Under the pieces are notes generated by a model that saw only the letters and a list, made by a program, of their open reading frames with translations, had not been told where the DNA came from and made no database searches. From Desulfobacterales bacterium (GTDB lineage Bacteria; Desulfobacterota; Desulfobacteria; Desulfobacterales; Desulfosarcinaceae), in NCBI GenBank assembly GCA_016218685.1, contig JACRDD010000004.1, forward strand, positions 372,001-436,000: a stretch of 64,000 nucleotides of DNA, in the 5' to 3' direction. The translations under genes were made by a program, and so were the position numbers. Positions 17,709-26,632 of the stretch are shown one piece after another; within the stretch, counting starts at the first letter, position 1; the number at the start of each line of letters is the position of its first letter.

Positions 17709-18968
17709 ATGTCGCAAGGAAACGAGGTGAAGGCAGGCGTCGTCGAAAGTGCAAATTTCCAGCCTGAAGCGACATCCAAGGGGGCATCGCTGTGGCGCGG
17801 CTTCCGCTTCGATCGGGTTGAACTCGCGGGATCTTTCGGCGATCTTGGCACTTTGCTGCCCATCGTCGTGGGCATGATCCTGATCAACAAGCTGAGCCCG
17901 ACCACCGTGTTCCTGTCCTTCGGCCTTTTTTACCTGATCACCGGTTTCTATTACCGTTTGCCCATCCCGGTGCAGCCACTAAAGGCCGTGGGAGCGATTG
18001 CCATCGCTTTTCCCAACCAGATCACCGAATCCGTGATTGGTGCCTCGGGGGTCATCTTTGGGGCGTTGCTGCTTTTGTTTGCCTTGACCGGCTTTGTCGA
18101 CAAACTGGCCAAAATATTCACCCAGCCGGTCGTCAGAGGCATTCAACTTGCGCTGGGTCTGGTTTTCCTGAGAAAGGGAATCGCACTGATCGTAGGCAAG
18201 AGTTTGTTCTTGTCCGGTACGGTGGGCAAATACCCCGATGCCAACATCAACCTGATTTTAGGCGCCGTCGTTTTCGCAATCGTGTTACTGCTGCTAGACA
18301 ATAAGAAGGTTCCGGCCGCCATCGCCGCCGTGGGCATAGGGATTATTGCAGGCTTCGCCTTGGGTGGCCTGGGGGACCAGAAACTATCGATAGGGCCAAC
18401 AAAAATCAGCTTGATGTCTTTTTCGCTCCACGATCTTTGGATCGCATTCATCATGCTGATTCTGCCGCAGATTCCGCTTACCATTGGCAATGCCTGTGTC
18501 GGCACGGCCGATTTGTGTTCGACCCTCTACCCAAAAGATCCGCTGCTGGCGAAGACGAGTGCGGGCAAGTTCGCCCTCACCATGGGCCTTGCAAACCTGC
18601 CGGTCGGATTTTTCGGGGCCGTTCCCATGTGCCATGGGACCGGCGGTTTGGCTGCCCACTACCGCTTCGGGGCCAGGACCGGAGGGGCACCCCTGATGAT
18701 CGGCGCCGCCCTGGTGATTTTGGCCCTTGTATTTGGCGAGGCCGGGTTAACATTCCTGACGCTTCTGCCCAATTCGGTTCTGGGCGTGCTTTTGATTTTC
18801 GCAGGTCTGGAGCTCTGTCCGCTCATCCGAAGCCTCAAAACCAATGAAGAATATTTCGTTGCGCTTCTGATCAGCGGGATCTCTCTGGCCGTGCCGAATA
18901 TGGCGTGGGCCTTTGGGATCGGTATTGTAGTGGACCTTTTCATTCGAAAGGCCGGAATTAAGATTTGA
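17709..18968 (+). CDS. MOT1-type molybdate (sulfate-like) transporter
   Basis: Membrane protein of 419 aa with 10-11 hydrophobic spans, of the MOT1 branch of SulP-like anion transporters that carry molybdate without the STAS domain. Family landmarks: the N-terminal ELAGSFGDLGTLLPI, the segment PIPVQPLKAVGAIAI, QIPLTIGNACVGTADL, and PMCHGTGGLAAHYRFGARTGG. It would bring molybdate, and possibly tungstate, across the inner membrane. The divergent tunR gene and the palindrome between them point to metal-oxyanion control. GAGG stands six bases before the ATG. A small zinc-finger gene follows after 16 bases and may be cotranscribed. Confidence 0.9.
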   Translation: MSQGNEVKAGVVESANFQPEATSKGASLWRGFRFDRVELAGSFGDLGTLLPIVVGMILINKLSPTTVFLSFGLFYLITGFYYRLPIPVQPLKAVGAIAIAFPNQITESVIGASGVIFGALLLLFALTGFVDKLAKIFTQPVVRGIQLALGLVFLRKGIALIVGKSLFLSGTVGKYPDANINLILGAVVFAIVLLLLDNKKVPAAIAAVGIGIIAGFALGGLGDQKLSIGPTKISLMSFSLHDLWIAFIMLILPQIPLTIGNACVGTADLCSTLYPKDPLLAKTSAGKFALTMGLANLPVGFFGAVPMCHGTGGLAAHYRFGARTGGAPLMIGAALVILALVFGEAGLTFLTLLPNSVLGVLLIFAGLELCPLIRSLKTNEEYFVALLISGISLAVPNMAWAFGIGIVVDLFIRKAGIKI

Positions 18969-18984
18969 TCGAGAGGAACGGATT

Positions 18985-19251
18985 ATGGCTGTGGGTTGGT
19001 CCCGGGATGGGGCCGTACAGGATCAAATCGATGCCAATGTCCAAGACGCCGTCAAGCTGGCCAGGAGTCGGTTGAACGATGGCGCCAGCTTAACCCATTG
19101 CGAGGCGTGCGGGGCCGAGATTCCAGCGGCCCGGCGCAAGGCAATCCCCGGGGTTCGCCTGTGTGTCGGCTGTCAATCCGATCTGGAAAAGCAGCAGCAG
19201 ACGCCTGCCGGCTACAATCGACGCGGGAGTAAAGACAGCCAGTTGAAGTAA
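18985..19251 (+). CDS. Small DksA/TraR-type C4 zinc-finger protein
   Basis: Protein of 88 aa. Four cysteines in CEAC (C39, C42) and CVGC (C60, C63) form the TraR/DksA zinc-finger signature, with IPGVRLCVGCQ typical of short TraR-like proteins of about 70-90 aa such as YbiI. Longer DksA proteins bind in the RNA polymerase secondary channel; short ones lack most of the coiled coil. Role here is unknown. It starts 16 bases after the MOT1 transporter, so it is probably on the same transcript, and it converges with the kinase operon ending at 19289. Confidence 0.75.
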   Translation: MAVGWSRDGAVQDQIDANVQDAVKLARSRLNDGASLTHCEACGAEIPAARRKAIPGVRLCVGCQSDLEKQQQTPAGYNRRGSKDSQLK

Positions 19252-19288
19252 ACGCTTCTTCGCCAGCCGGACGGGCGTGCTCGGGCCT

Positions 19289-21619
19289 TCACGTCTGGTC
19301 CAGGACCTCTCTGAGTTTGGCGGCCAGCGCTCCCATGGAGAACGGCTTCTGGATGTAGTGGACGCCAGGAGCCAGCACGCCATGCTGCGCGATCACGTCG
19401 GCCGTGTAGCCGGACATGAACAACCGCTTGAGGTTCGGATAAACAGATAGCAGGTGTTGGGCCAGCTCGCTTCCGTTCATCTCGGGCATGATCACGTCGG
19501 TCATCAGCAGGTGAACCTGACCGGCATGCTCACGGGCAAGGTCGAGGGCTCGGCCCGGCCCGTTTGCCGCCAGCACCGTGTATCCCTGGCGTTCGAGAAT
19601 TATCTTCGTCATTTTCAGAATCGCCGGCTCGTCTTCCACCAGCAGGATAGTTTCACTTCCCTGCGCATCGAGCGCCACCGGATCTTTCTTGCGGCTCCGA
19701 TCTTCCACCGTTTGGAGCCGGGGCAAGTAGATCCTGAACGTCGTCCCTTTGCCGGGCTCGCTGTAAACATTAATGAATCCATTGTTCTGCTTGACGATAC
19801 CGTATACCGTTGCAAGACCAAGGCCGGTGCCCTTATCCACATCCTTGGTGGTGAAAAAAGGCTCGAAAAGATTGGCCAGGATCTCATGGCCCATGCCGCA
19901 GCCATCGTCACTGACCGCCAGCAGGACAAAATCTCCGGGGACAGCGTCCGGATGCATGGCGCAATAAGCGTCGTCAATCGTCACCTTGCTCGTCTCGATG
20001 GTAATCTTGCCAAAATCGGCGATGGCATCCCGGGCGTTCACGCACAGGTTGGCCAGAATCTGATCGATTTGCGACGGGTCCATTTTGATGGGCCACAGGC
20101 CGGTTCCCGGCAGCCAGGCCAAGTCGATATGCTCGCCGATGAGCCGCCGGAGCATTTTGAGCATCCCCTCGACTGTTTCGTTCAAATCGAGCTCCTGGGG
20201 CGCAATGGTCTGCTTGCGGGCAAACGCCAGCAACTGCCGGGTGACATCGGCGGAACGGTTGGCGGCCTTAAGGATTTCCTTAAGGTTGTCCTGGAGTGGA
20301 TCGGAGGCGGGCAGCTTGGCGAGGGTCAGCTCCGTATAGCCTAGAATCACGCCAAGCATGTTGTTGAAATCGTGGGCCACGCCGCCGGCCAGGCGCCCGA
20401 CGGACTCCATCTTCTGCGCCTGGTTCAGCTGGGCTTGGAGTTTTTCCCGTTCTTCTTCCGCCCGCCTGCGATCGGTGATGTCGTCAACGTGAACCAGGAC
20501 GAAATCCGGCGGCACGAAGGCGTAAGTGATAAACACGAGCCTTCCGGGCATAAAATGCGCCGACATCCATTCGTTGCGGATGACGCTTTGTTCACCGTAG
20601 CAACGCTGCATGTTTTTAAGGATATCGGAGCCTTCCGGATATATCTCCTTTGCAGCTTTGCCGATGAATCGGGAGGCGTTGTCGCCGGTGGTGATTCTTG
20701 CGGCCTCATTGCAATCCTTAAGGATGAAATCGTCATCGCATTTTTGCCAGGTAAAGGTAGGTATGGGGCTTCCCTGATACTGGGCCTTGAAGCGGGCTTC
20801 GCTGACCCGCAAGGCCTCTTCTGCATTTTTGCGTTCGGTGATGTTCTTTGAAATGCATAAGGCGACAATGACCTCGCCCTGTTCATTTAAGATCGGCTTT
20901 ACAGTGGTGATGTAGTATTGGTCGCCATCCGGGCGCGGCACGCGGACCTCGATAATTTTGGCGACTTTGTTTTCGAACACCCACTTGACGGCCGCGAAGC
21001 GTTTTTCCGCTTCATCCTTTGCAAAGACATCCCAAATTCTTTTGCCGATGATCTCTTCCTGTTTTCGGCCCACGCCGACGGCAAACGCCTTGTTCACATA
21101 GCGGTACTGCCCATCTGGATTAAAAGCGAAAATGGGATCACTGGACTCATCCAGCAGGATGCGATGTTTTTCTTCACTCTCCCGCAATGCTTCTTGCGAT
21201 GCAAGCAGTTTGCGCTCGGTTTCGATGGTATGGAATACCCGTGCCAGGACGCCGGGCAGGCGGTCATTCAACTCCAGGTCCTTGACCAGGTAGTCTGCGG
21301 CACCGAGCTTCATCATCTCCACGGCCAGCCGTTCGTCGCCCTGGCCCGTCATGATGATAAAGTGGGCCTGGATGCCTTGCTGGGATAGCGCATGGACGAT
21401 GTCGCGTCCGGTCATATCGGGCAGCTTCTGGTCCAGCAGGAGCACCAGGGAGGGTTCCGCCGCAGCGCGTTCAACGGCCGCGGCCCCATTTGCGACGCCT
21501 TGGGCGTCGAAACCCGCCTTGCTCAGCGATTTGACGATCAGGGTGCGCAGCCCCTCATCGTCTTCAACCACCAGCACACGCCTGGGCGTTGCACTGGCAG
21601 CTCTGGTTATCTTATCCAT
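19289..21619 (-). CDS. Soluble hybrid histidine kinase (REC-PAS-PAS-HisKA-HATPase-REC)
   Basis: Protein of 776 aa without membrane spans. Order: receiver about 13-130 with LVVEDDEG and LLLDQKLPDMTG, PAS about 145-265, PAS about 275-385, HisKA with LAGGVAHDFNNML near 408, HATPase with DDGCGM and GTGLGLATVYG near 530-600, and a second receiver about 655-770 with LLVEDEPAI and MTDVIMPEMNG. The leading receiver suggests it is phosphorylated by another kinase, probably one encoded just upstream, before relaying to its own C-terminal receiver. It is the last gene of a four-gene signalling operon, 21 bases after a single-domain receiver. AGGAG lies eight bases before the ATG. Confidence 0.88.
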   Translation of the reverse strand: MDKITRAASATPRRVLVVEDDEGLRTLIVKSLSKAGFDAQGVANGAAAVERAAAEPSLVLLLDQKLPDMTGRDIVHALSQQGIQAHFIIMTGQGDERLAVEMMKLGAADYLVKDLELNDRLPGVLARVFHTIETERKLLASQEALRESEEKHRILLDESSDPIFAFNPDGQYRYVNKAFAVGVGRKQEEIIGKRIWDVFAKDEAEKRFAAVKWVFENKVAKIIEVRVPRPDGDQYYITTVKPILNEQGEVIVALCISKNITERKNAEEALRVSEARFKAQYQGSPIPTFTWQKCDDDFILKDCNEAARITTGDNASRFIGKAAKEIYPEGSDILKNMQRCYGEQSVIRNEWMSAHFMPGRLVFITYAFVPPDFVLVHVDDITDRRRAEEEREKLQAQLNQAQKMESVGRLAGGVAHDFNNMLGVILGYTELTLAKLPASDPLQDNLKEILKAANRSADVTRQLLAFARKQTIAPQELDLNETVEGMLKMLRRLIGEHIDLAWLPGTGLWPIKMDPSQIDQILANLCVNARDAIADFGKITIETSKVTIDDAYCAMHPDAVPGDFVLLAVSDDGCGMGHEILANLFEPFFTTKDVDKGTGLGLATVYGIVKQNNGFINVYSEPGKGTTFRIYLPRLQTVEDRSRKKDPVALDAQGSETILLVEDEPAILKMTKIILERQGYTVLAANGPGRALDLAREHAGQVHLLMTDVIMPEMNGSELAQHLLSVYPNLKRLFMSGYTADVIAQHGVLAPGVHYIQKPFSMGALAAKLREVLDQT

Positions 21620-21640
21620 ATTGATGACTCCTGGTGGCGA

Positions 21641-22087
21641 TTAATGCTCTCCGTTGACTTGCGGCACCTGCACCACGGACAAGAAGAGCCCCAACTGCCG
21701 GATAGCGTTTACGAACGCATCGTAGGCCACCGGCTTGGTGATGTAGCTGCTGCATCCAAGGGCGTGGCAATGGGCCACCTCGCGCGGATCGTCGGTGGTG
21801 GTGATCATGATCACGGGGATTTTGCGCAATTCCGGGTCAGCCTTGATCCGTTCGAGAACCTGGGTGCCATCTATCCTGGGCATGCGAATGTCCAGCAGCA
21901 AAACATAGGCCTTGCCGGATTGGCGGTGCGGCCCGCCGCCCTTGCGAAAAAGAAAATCCGAGATCTCCTGACCATCCTTGAAATGTTGAATCTCATTGGC
22001 GATACCGGCCCGGGCGAGGTTTTTGCGGATCAGCCCGGCGTGACCTTCGTCGTCTTCGGCAACGAGAATGATGACCTCTATGTTCAT
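21641..22087 (-). CDS. Single-domain response regulator (Rcp1-like)
   Basis: Protein of 148 aa that is only a receiver domain. The acidic pair is in LVAEDDEGH, the phospho-acceptor aspartate in LLLDIRMPRIDG, the threonine switch in MITTTDD and the lysine in YITKP. The insertion after the first helices and the GCSSYITKP ending resemble Rcp1-type receivers, which pair with phytochrome-like kinases. The preceding gene encodes a kinase with just such a phytochrome-type core. It probably shuttles phosphate from that kinase to the receiver at the front of the next kinase. This relay is inference from gene order (gaps of 38 and 21 bases). Confidence 0.88.
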   Translation of the reverse strand: MNIEVIILVAEDDEGHAGLIRKNLARAGIANEIQHFKDGQEISDFLFRKGGGPHRQSGKAYVLLLDIRMPRIDGTQVLERIKADPELRKIPVIMITTTDDPREVAHCHALGCSSYITKPVAYDAFVNAIRQLGLFLSVVQVPQVNGEH

Positions 22088-22125
22088 TTCTGGAACTCCT
22101 TTATTGGGTAGCAGATTTCTCCCGA

Positions 22126-24267
22126 TTACTGTTTGCGCTTGGCATTCGGCAGCGTCACGTGGAACCGGCTGCCTCCGCCGGGACGCGATTCCACCCGGAT
22201 CTGGCCATCCAGCCGGCCGAGAATCTGGCGGACAAGGGTCAGTCCCAGACCTTCGCCTTCCGGCCCGGAGGGGTCGATACGATGGAAGAGTTCAAAGATA
22301 TTCTCTCGATCTTCCGGGGCAATGCCGATGCCGTTGTCTTCAACGCAGTAGCACGCTTGACCGTGTTCGATGGCACCGCTGATCCGTATTTCGCCCGGCC
22401 GTGCCGGATCGAGGAACTTCAGCGCGTTGTCCACAAGGTTTGCGAACACCTGGGTGAGTTGAACCTCATCCCCCAGGCAGGCGGGCAAATCGGATACGCG
22501 CAGCGCGACGCCGGCTTGCTTGGCCGTAAATTCGAAAGAGGCGACGACCCGGGTGACCAGTCGGTTCATGTCCAGCGGCCCGATGGTCAGCGCGGCCCGG
22601 CCCAAACGGGACAACTTGAGCAACCCTTTGAGCAGGGCGTCCATCTGCCGCGTGCTGTTCCGGATGTAGCCAAGGGCGCTGGTCATCTCCGGCAGGGCCG
22701 CCCGTACCGCGGCCGCAAGAGCGTCCGGAGAAGCATCCCCGGCGGCCAGGGCGTTTTGGACTGCCTCCACGGCATAGGCCAGCTCCCGACCGTAACCGTC
22801 CACATTTACCAGTGGCGAGCGCAGGTCGTGGGAGGCTGCGTAGACGATCTGCTCGAGTTCTTTGTTTTTGGCCGCGATACGTTGCTCGGCCTGCTTGCGT
22901 TCGGTGATATCGGAGAACACCACGGCAAAGGTGCCTTTGGCCGGTGAAAATGCCCGCGCTTCGAAATAGCGGCCAATCTCCTGGGCATAGTTTTCGAAGG
23001 ATATCGGCTCACCGGTCAGCGCCACCCGGCCATAGGTATCGATCCAGTGCTGCTCGGTGTCGGGCATCACCTCTTTGACGGTGTGGCCGATCAAATCCTG
23101 GGCCCGGGCGCCGGTCAGTTTTTCAAAGGCCGGGTTGATTTCGATGAACCGGTAATCCAGGGGCCGGCCGTCGGCGTCGTAGATCATCTCGTGCAGGGCA
23201 AATCCCGTGGTCATGTTTTCAAAGAGCAGTTTGAACTTGTGCTCACTCTCGCGCTGCCGGGCCTCGGAAAGGTACAGCGTCCGGTATTGGGCCTTTTTGT
23301 GGCGCTGCCAGGCGACCAGCCCGATGGCGGCGAGGGCACCGGCCATGGCCAGAAACAAGACCAGGATCTCCACGGAGCGGATACGCCATTCGGCAAAGAC
23401 TTCGGCCGTGTCCTGCTTGGCCATCATAAGCCAGGTCGAATCGGGGACCGGCAGAATGACCGACAGCACCTCGGCGCCGCGATAGTCCGTGCCCTGGAAC
23501 ACGCCTTGCCGGCCCAGCACGGCCATGACCGCGGGCACATCGGTGCGGGTCAGGGGGATGCGCAGCTTGAGGGCCGTATCCGGCTGATGGCGCAGGTCGT
23601 TGAGGAACAGCACGTCCTGGCCGTCTCGCCGGATCAGCAGGGTTTCGGCGGTCTTGCTCGGGGTGGGCCAGGACCGGATCAGGGGAAAGAGAAACCGGTT
23701 GGCATCGCTGACCAGGACGACGGCGCCCAACGGCGACCCATCCGACGCGGCGCCGGTAAAGATCGGAGCGATGACCTGGATATAAGGCGCCGGCGTGTGC
23801 GCACCGAGGTACAACTCGGTGAGAATGGGCTTGCGGTTGTGCAACGCAGCAGTCAGGGCGGTGGTTGGTCCTTCGGGCATCTGCGTTTCACCGCTCGGGC
23901 GCAGCAGCGTCTTGCCCTGGGGGTCAACCAGTATGATGTGGGCGTAATGGGCCTTGAGACTGCGGAACCGGAACAGAAACGGCTGGGCATTGGCGTCACT
24001 CGGATCGGCGAGGAAACGGGCCACGCCCTGGGCAAAAAAGGGACTCTCCGTCATGACGGCGGCGTCGGCCAGGCGCTCGGCGCGCCAGGCCGCGAGCTGG
24101 TCCGCCTTGAGCCGGCCGATGGAACTCAGTTGCGCTTCGGCGGCGCGCTGAACCGCCTGCTTCTGGCTGCGATAGAACCATGTGCCGCCGGCAACCACGA
24201 CCGCCAGGGCCGCCGCCAGGGCAACCGCCATCCAGCGGGGAAATGAGTTCGTCTCGTCATACATCAT
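22126..24267 (-). CDS. Membrane sensor histidine kinase with phytochrome-type kinase core
   Basis: Protein of 713 aa: TM1 about 13-30, an extracytoplasmic sensor of about 270 aa (probably Cache-like), TM2 about 300-322, PAS about 345-460, HisKA with ASHDLRSPL near 479 and HATPase with DNALKFL, EDNGIGI and GEGLGLTLV to the end. The ASHDLRSPL form of the H-box and the C-terminal layout match phytochrome-like and bacteriophytochrome-type kinases that use single receivers. The sensor and PAS portions are very similar to those of the frameshifted gene just upstream, but the kinase core is of a different type. Its ATG overlaps the end of that upstream gene by 11 bases, which suggests translational coupling. 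Confidence 0.87.
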   Translation of the reverse strand: MMYDETNSFPRWMAVALAAALAVVVAGGTWFYRSQKQAVQRAAEAQLSSIGRLKADQLAAWRAERLADAAVMTESPFFAQGVARFLADPSDANAQPFLFRFRSLKAHYAHIILVDPQGKTLLRPSGETQMPEGPTTALTAALHNRKPILTELYLGAHTPAPYIQVIAPIFTGAASDGSPLGAVVLVSDANRFLFPLIRSWPTPSKTAETLLIRRDGQDVLFLNDLRHQPDTALKLRIPLTRTDVPAVMAVLGRQGVFQGTDYRGAEVLSVILPVPDSTWLMMAKQDTAEVFAEWRIRSVEILVLFLAMAGALAAIGLVAWQRHKKAQYRTLYLSEARQRESEHKFKLLFENMTTGFALHEMIYDADGRPLDYRFIEINPAFEKLTGARAQDLIGHTVKEVMPDTEQHWIDTYGRVALTGEPISFENYAQEIGRYFEARAFSPAKGTFAVVFSDITERKQAEQRIAAKNKELEQIVYAASHDLRSPLVNVDGYGRELAYAVEAVQNALAAGDASPDALAAAVRAALPEMTSALGYIRNSTRQMDALLKGLLKLSRLGRAALTIGPLDMNRLVTRVVASFEFTAKQAGVALRVSDLPACLGDEVQLTQVFANLVDNALKFLDPARPGEIRISGAIEHGQACYCVEDNGIGIAPEDRENIFELFHRIDPSGPEGEGLGLTLVRQILGRLDGQIRVESRPGGGSRFHVTLPNAKRKQ

Positions 24268-25513
24268 CGGTTCGCCTGTTGTTCTGGGGCGGGGCGGCGG
24301 CCTCGGTGTCCAATGGCAGGAATATCTTGAAGATGCTTCCCCGGCCGAGCTCGCTTTCCAGGGTGATGCAGCCGTTATGGGCCTTCACGGCACCCAGGGC
24401 CACGGAGAGCCCCAGGCCGCGTCCGGTAAACTTGGTGGAGTAAAACGGGTCGAAAAGCTTTTCGAAATCGCTTTGCGCAATGCCGCAACCGGTGTCCTTG
24501 ACTTCCAGGCAGGCGTACCCCGGCGCATTGGGCTGAAACTCGACCGGCCGGCGATGGGTGGTGGCGATATCCGCCGGGGACGCGCGCCGGACGTTCAGGG
24601 AGACGATGCCCGGTCGGCTGTGCATGGCTTCCCAGGCATTGACGACCAGCGCGTGAAGCATTTGGCGGATTTGGCCGGCGTCCGCCTTGACCACCGGACC
24701 CGGCTCGGGTAGATCGGTTTCCATAGTCACATGCTTCGGAAGGTCGGCCAGAAGGCCGGGCAGTAACCCGCGGCACGCCTCGGACAGGTCCAGCGGTTGG
24801 CGCCAGCCGACCGTCATACCCAAGTAGGTCAGCATCATGCCGGCCAACTCCGCAGCGCGACTGGCCGCGTTCATGGCTGACGTAAGCGCTTCGGTAGGGC
24901 CGGATTGGCCGGGCAGATCCGCAATGGCGATTTCCAGGTTTCCCATGACGATGGTCATAAGGTTGTTATAATGATGGGCGATGCCTCCGGCCATGCGTTC
25001 CAGGCTTTCAATCTTCTTAAGGTGGCTGAGTCTGAGCGTTTCTTCCGCCCGCTTGCGTTCGGTGATATCGGAGAACACCGTGGCAAACATGGGTGGGGCA
25101 GGGGAAAAGGCCCGCACATCGAAATATCGACCGATCTCCTGAGCATAATTCTCGAAGGATACAGGCTCGCCGGATTGGGCCACCTTGCCAAAGGTCTCTA
25201 TCCAGTACGGCTCGGTTTTGGGCAGGACCTCTTTCACGGTGCGCCCGATCAAATTCTGGGCCTGGAGGCCGGTCAGTTTTTCAAAGGCCGGGTTGATTTC
25301 GATGAACCGGTAATCCACCGGCTGGCCGTTGGGGTCATAGATCATTTCGTGCAAAGCAAATCCAGTGGTCATGTTTTCAAAGAGCTGCCGGAACTTTTGC
25401 TCGCTCTCCAGCAGCCGGGCTTCGGCGCGGAAAAGGGTTTCGTAATAGACATTTTTGCGCCGCTGCCAGGCGACCAGACCCATGGCCACGACCCCCCCCT
25501 GCCATGGCTGCAA
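24257..25513 (-). CDS. C-terminal half of a frameshifted sensor histidine kinase (PAS-HisKA-HATPase)
   Basis: This open frame carries the end of TM2 (VVAMGLVAWQRRKN), a PAS domain with NMTTGFALHEMIYD, a HisKA with MAGGIAHHYNN and an HATPase with DTGCGI and GRGLGLSVALG. Comparison with the paralogue at 22126-24267 shows that it is continuous with the frame at 25377-26429. The break is in a run of eight G on the coding strand (25492-25499); seven G would restore the join. The first residues listed from 25513 precede the break and are not expected to be a true start. Either the gene is inactive, or it switches by slippage, or the extra base is a sequence error. Confidence 0.75.
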   Translation of the reverse strand: MQPWQGGVVAMGLVAWQRRKNVYYETLFRAEARLLESEQKFRQLFENMTTGFALHEMIYDPNGQPVDYRFIEINPAFEKLTGLQAQNLIGRTVKEVLPKTEPYWIETFGKVAQSGEPVSFENYAQEIGRYFDVRAFSPAPPMFATVFSDITERKRAEETLRLSHLKKIESLERMAGGIAHHYNNLMTIVMGNLEIAIADLPGQSGPTEALTSAMNAASRAAELAGMMLTYLGMTVGWRQPLDLSEACRGLLPGLLADLPKHVTMETDLPEPGPVVKADAGQIRQMLHALVVNAWEAMHSRPGIVSLNVRRASPADIATTHRRPVEFQPNAPGYACLEVKDTGCGIAQSDFEKLFDPFYSTKFTGRGLGLSVALGAVKAHNGCITLESELGRGSIFKIFLPLDTEAAAPPQNNRRTDDV

Positions 25514-26429
25514 ATAGTGCCAGGATCAGAAAAGCCCGCAGGCGCCATTCGGCAAAGACTTCCGCCTTGTCCTGCTTGGCCACCATAAACCAGGGCGAAT
25601 CCGGGACCGGGAGCAGCACCGCCAGCACCGCCACACCCCGATAGTCCTTGCCTTGAAATACCCCTTGCCGGCCAAGCACAGCCATGACCGCTGGCACATC
25701 GGTGCGGCTCAGGGGAATACGCTGTTTAAGCACCGCGTCCGGCTGATGGCGCAGATCGTTGAGGAACAGCGCACTCTCGCCGTCCCGCCGGACCAAAAGG
25801 GTTTCGGCGGTTTTGCTCGGCGTGGGCCAGGACTGGATCAGGGGATAGAGAAACTGGGATGCATCGCTGATCAGAACGACCGCGCCCAGGGGCGGCGCAT
25901 CCGGCGCATCGCCGGAAAAGATGGGCGCGACCACGCTCAGATACGGCCCAGAGGTTTGCGTCCCGATGTACAGTTCGCCGAGAACGGACTTGCGCCCGCG
26001 CAGCGCAGCCGCCAGGGCCGCCCCGCAGTCCTTGTGCATGGTCGTTTCTCCGGTCAGGCTTAGAAGAACGATCCCGTGCGGGTCAACCAACAGGGCATCG
26101 ATGTATTGGTAATGGGCCTGAAGACTGCGCAACCGAGAGCTTAGCGGCTGAGTATTCGCGTCGTCCGGATTGGCCAGGAAGCGGGCCACGCCCTGGGCCA
26201 AAAACTGACTTTCCATCAATACGGCGGCGTCACCCAGGCGTTCCGCGCGCCAGGCGGCGATCTGATCCACCTTAAGGCGTGCGATGGAGGTCAGTTGCTC
26301 TTCAGCAGCCAACTGTAAGGCCTGCTCCTGGTCGTGGTAGAACCATGCGCCACCGATTATCAGCATCAGCAGGGCTGTTGCCTGGGCAACCGCCATCCAG
26401 CGGGGAAACGCTTTCATCGTGCTGTTCAT
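25377..26429 (-). CDS. N-terminal half of the frameshifted sensor histidine kinase (membrane sensor)
   Basis: Encodes TM1 (about 12-30) and an extracytoplasmic sensor of about 270 aa, then the beginning of TM2 ending LFAAMAGG. After the G8 tract the frame continues for about 40 unrelated residues to a stop at 25377. The sensor is a close paralogue of the one at 22126-24267: AAWRAERL, QGVARFLA, SWPTPSKTAETLL and FLNDLRHQPD recur in both. If translated as it stands, it would give a membrane-anchored sensor without a kinase. It is the first gene of the signalling operon. The whole 24257-26429 stretch corresponds to one ancestral kinase gene of about 720 codons. Confidence 0.75.
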   Translation of the reverse strand: MNSTMKAFPRWMAVAQATALLMLIIGGAWFYHDQEQALQLAAEEQLTSIARLKVDQIAAWRAERLGDAAVLMESQFLAQGVARFLANPDDANTQPLSSRLRSLQAHYQYIDALLVDPHGIVLLSLTGETTMHKDCGAALAAALRGRKSVLGELYIGTQTSGPYLSVVAPIFSGDAPDAPPLGAVVLISDASQFLYPLIQSWPTPSKTAETLLVRRDGESALFLNDLRHQPDAVLKQRIPLSRTDVPAVMAVLGRQGVFQGKDYRGVAVLAVLLPVPDSPWFMVAKQDKAEVFAEWRLRAFLILALFAAMAGGGRGHGSGRLAAAQKCLLRNPFPRRSPAAGERAKVPAAL

Positions 26430-26632
26430 GATCGGTTCGCCTGCCGTTTAGGCGGTTGTCCATCCAAAACCGTTGTTCGGCTGAACCCAAGCGAGGTCTT
26501 CCAGTATCGCTTTTCCACGCATATCTTACTCCGCTCTATTGGGCCGGCGCAATTCTTACTTGTGCGTTCAAGGACGATGGCGCCTGCCCTGACGCGATGG
26601 ACCGACGGCGTGCGGATTTCCTGTTCAGCTTT

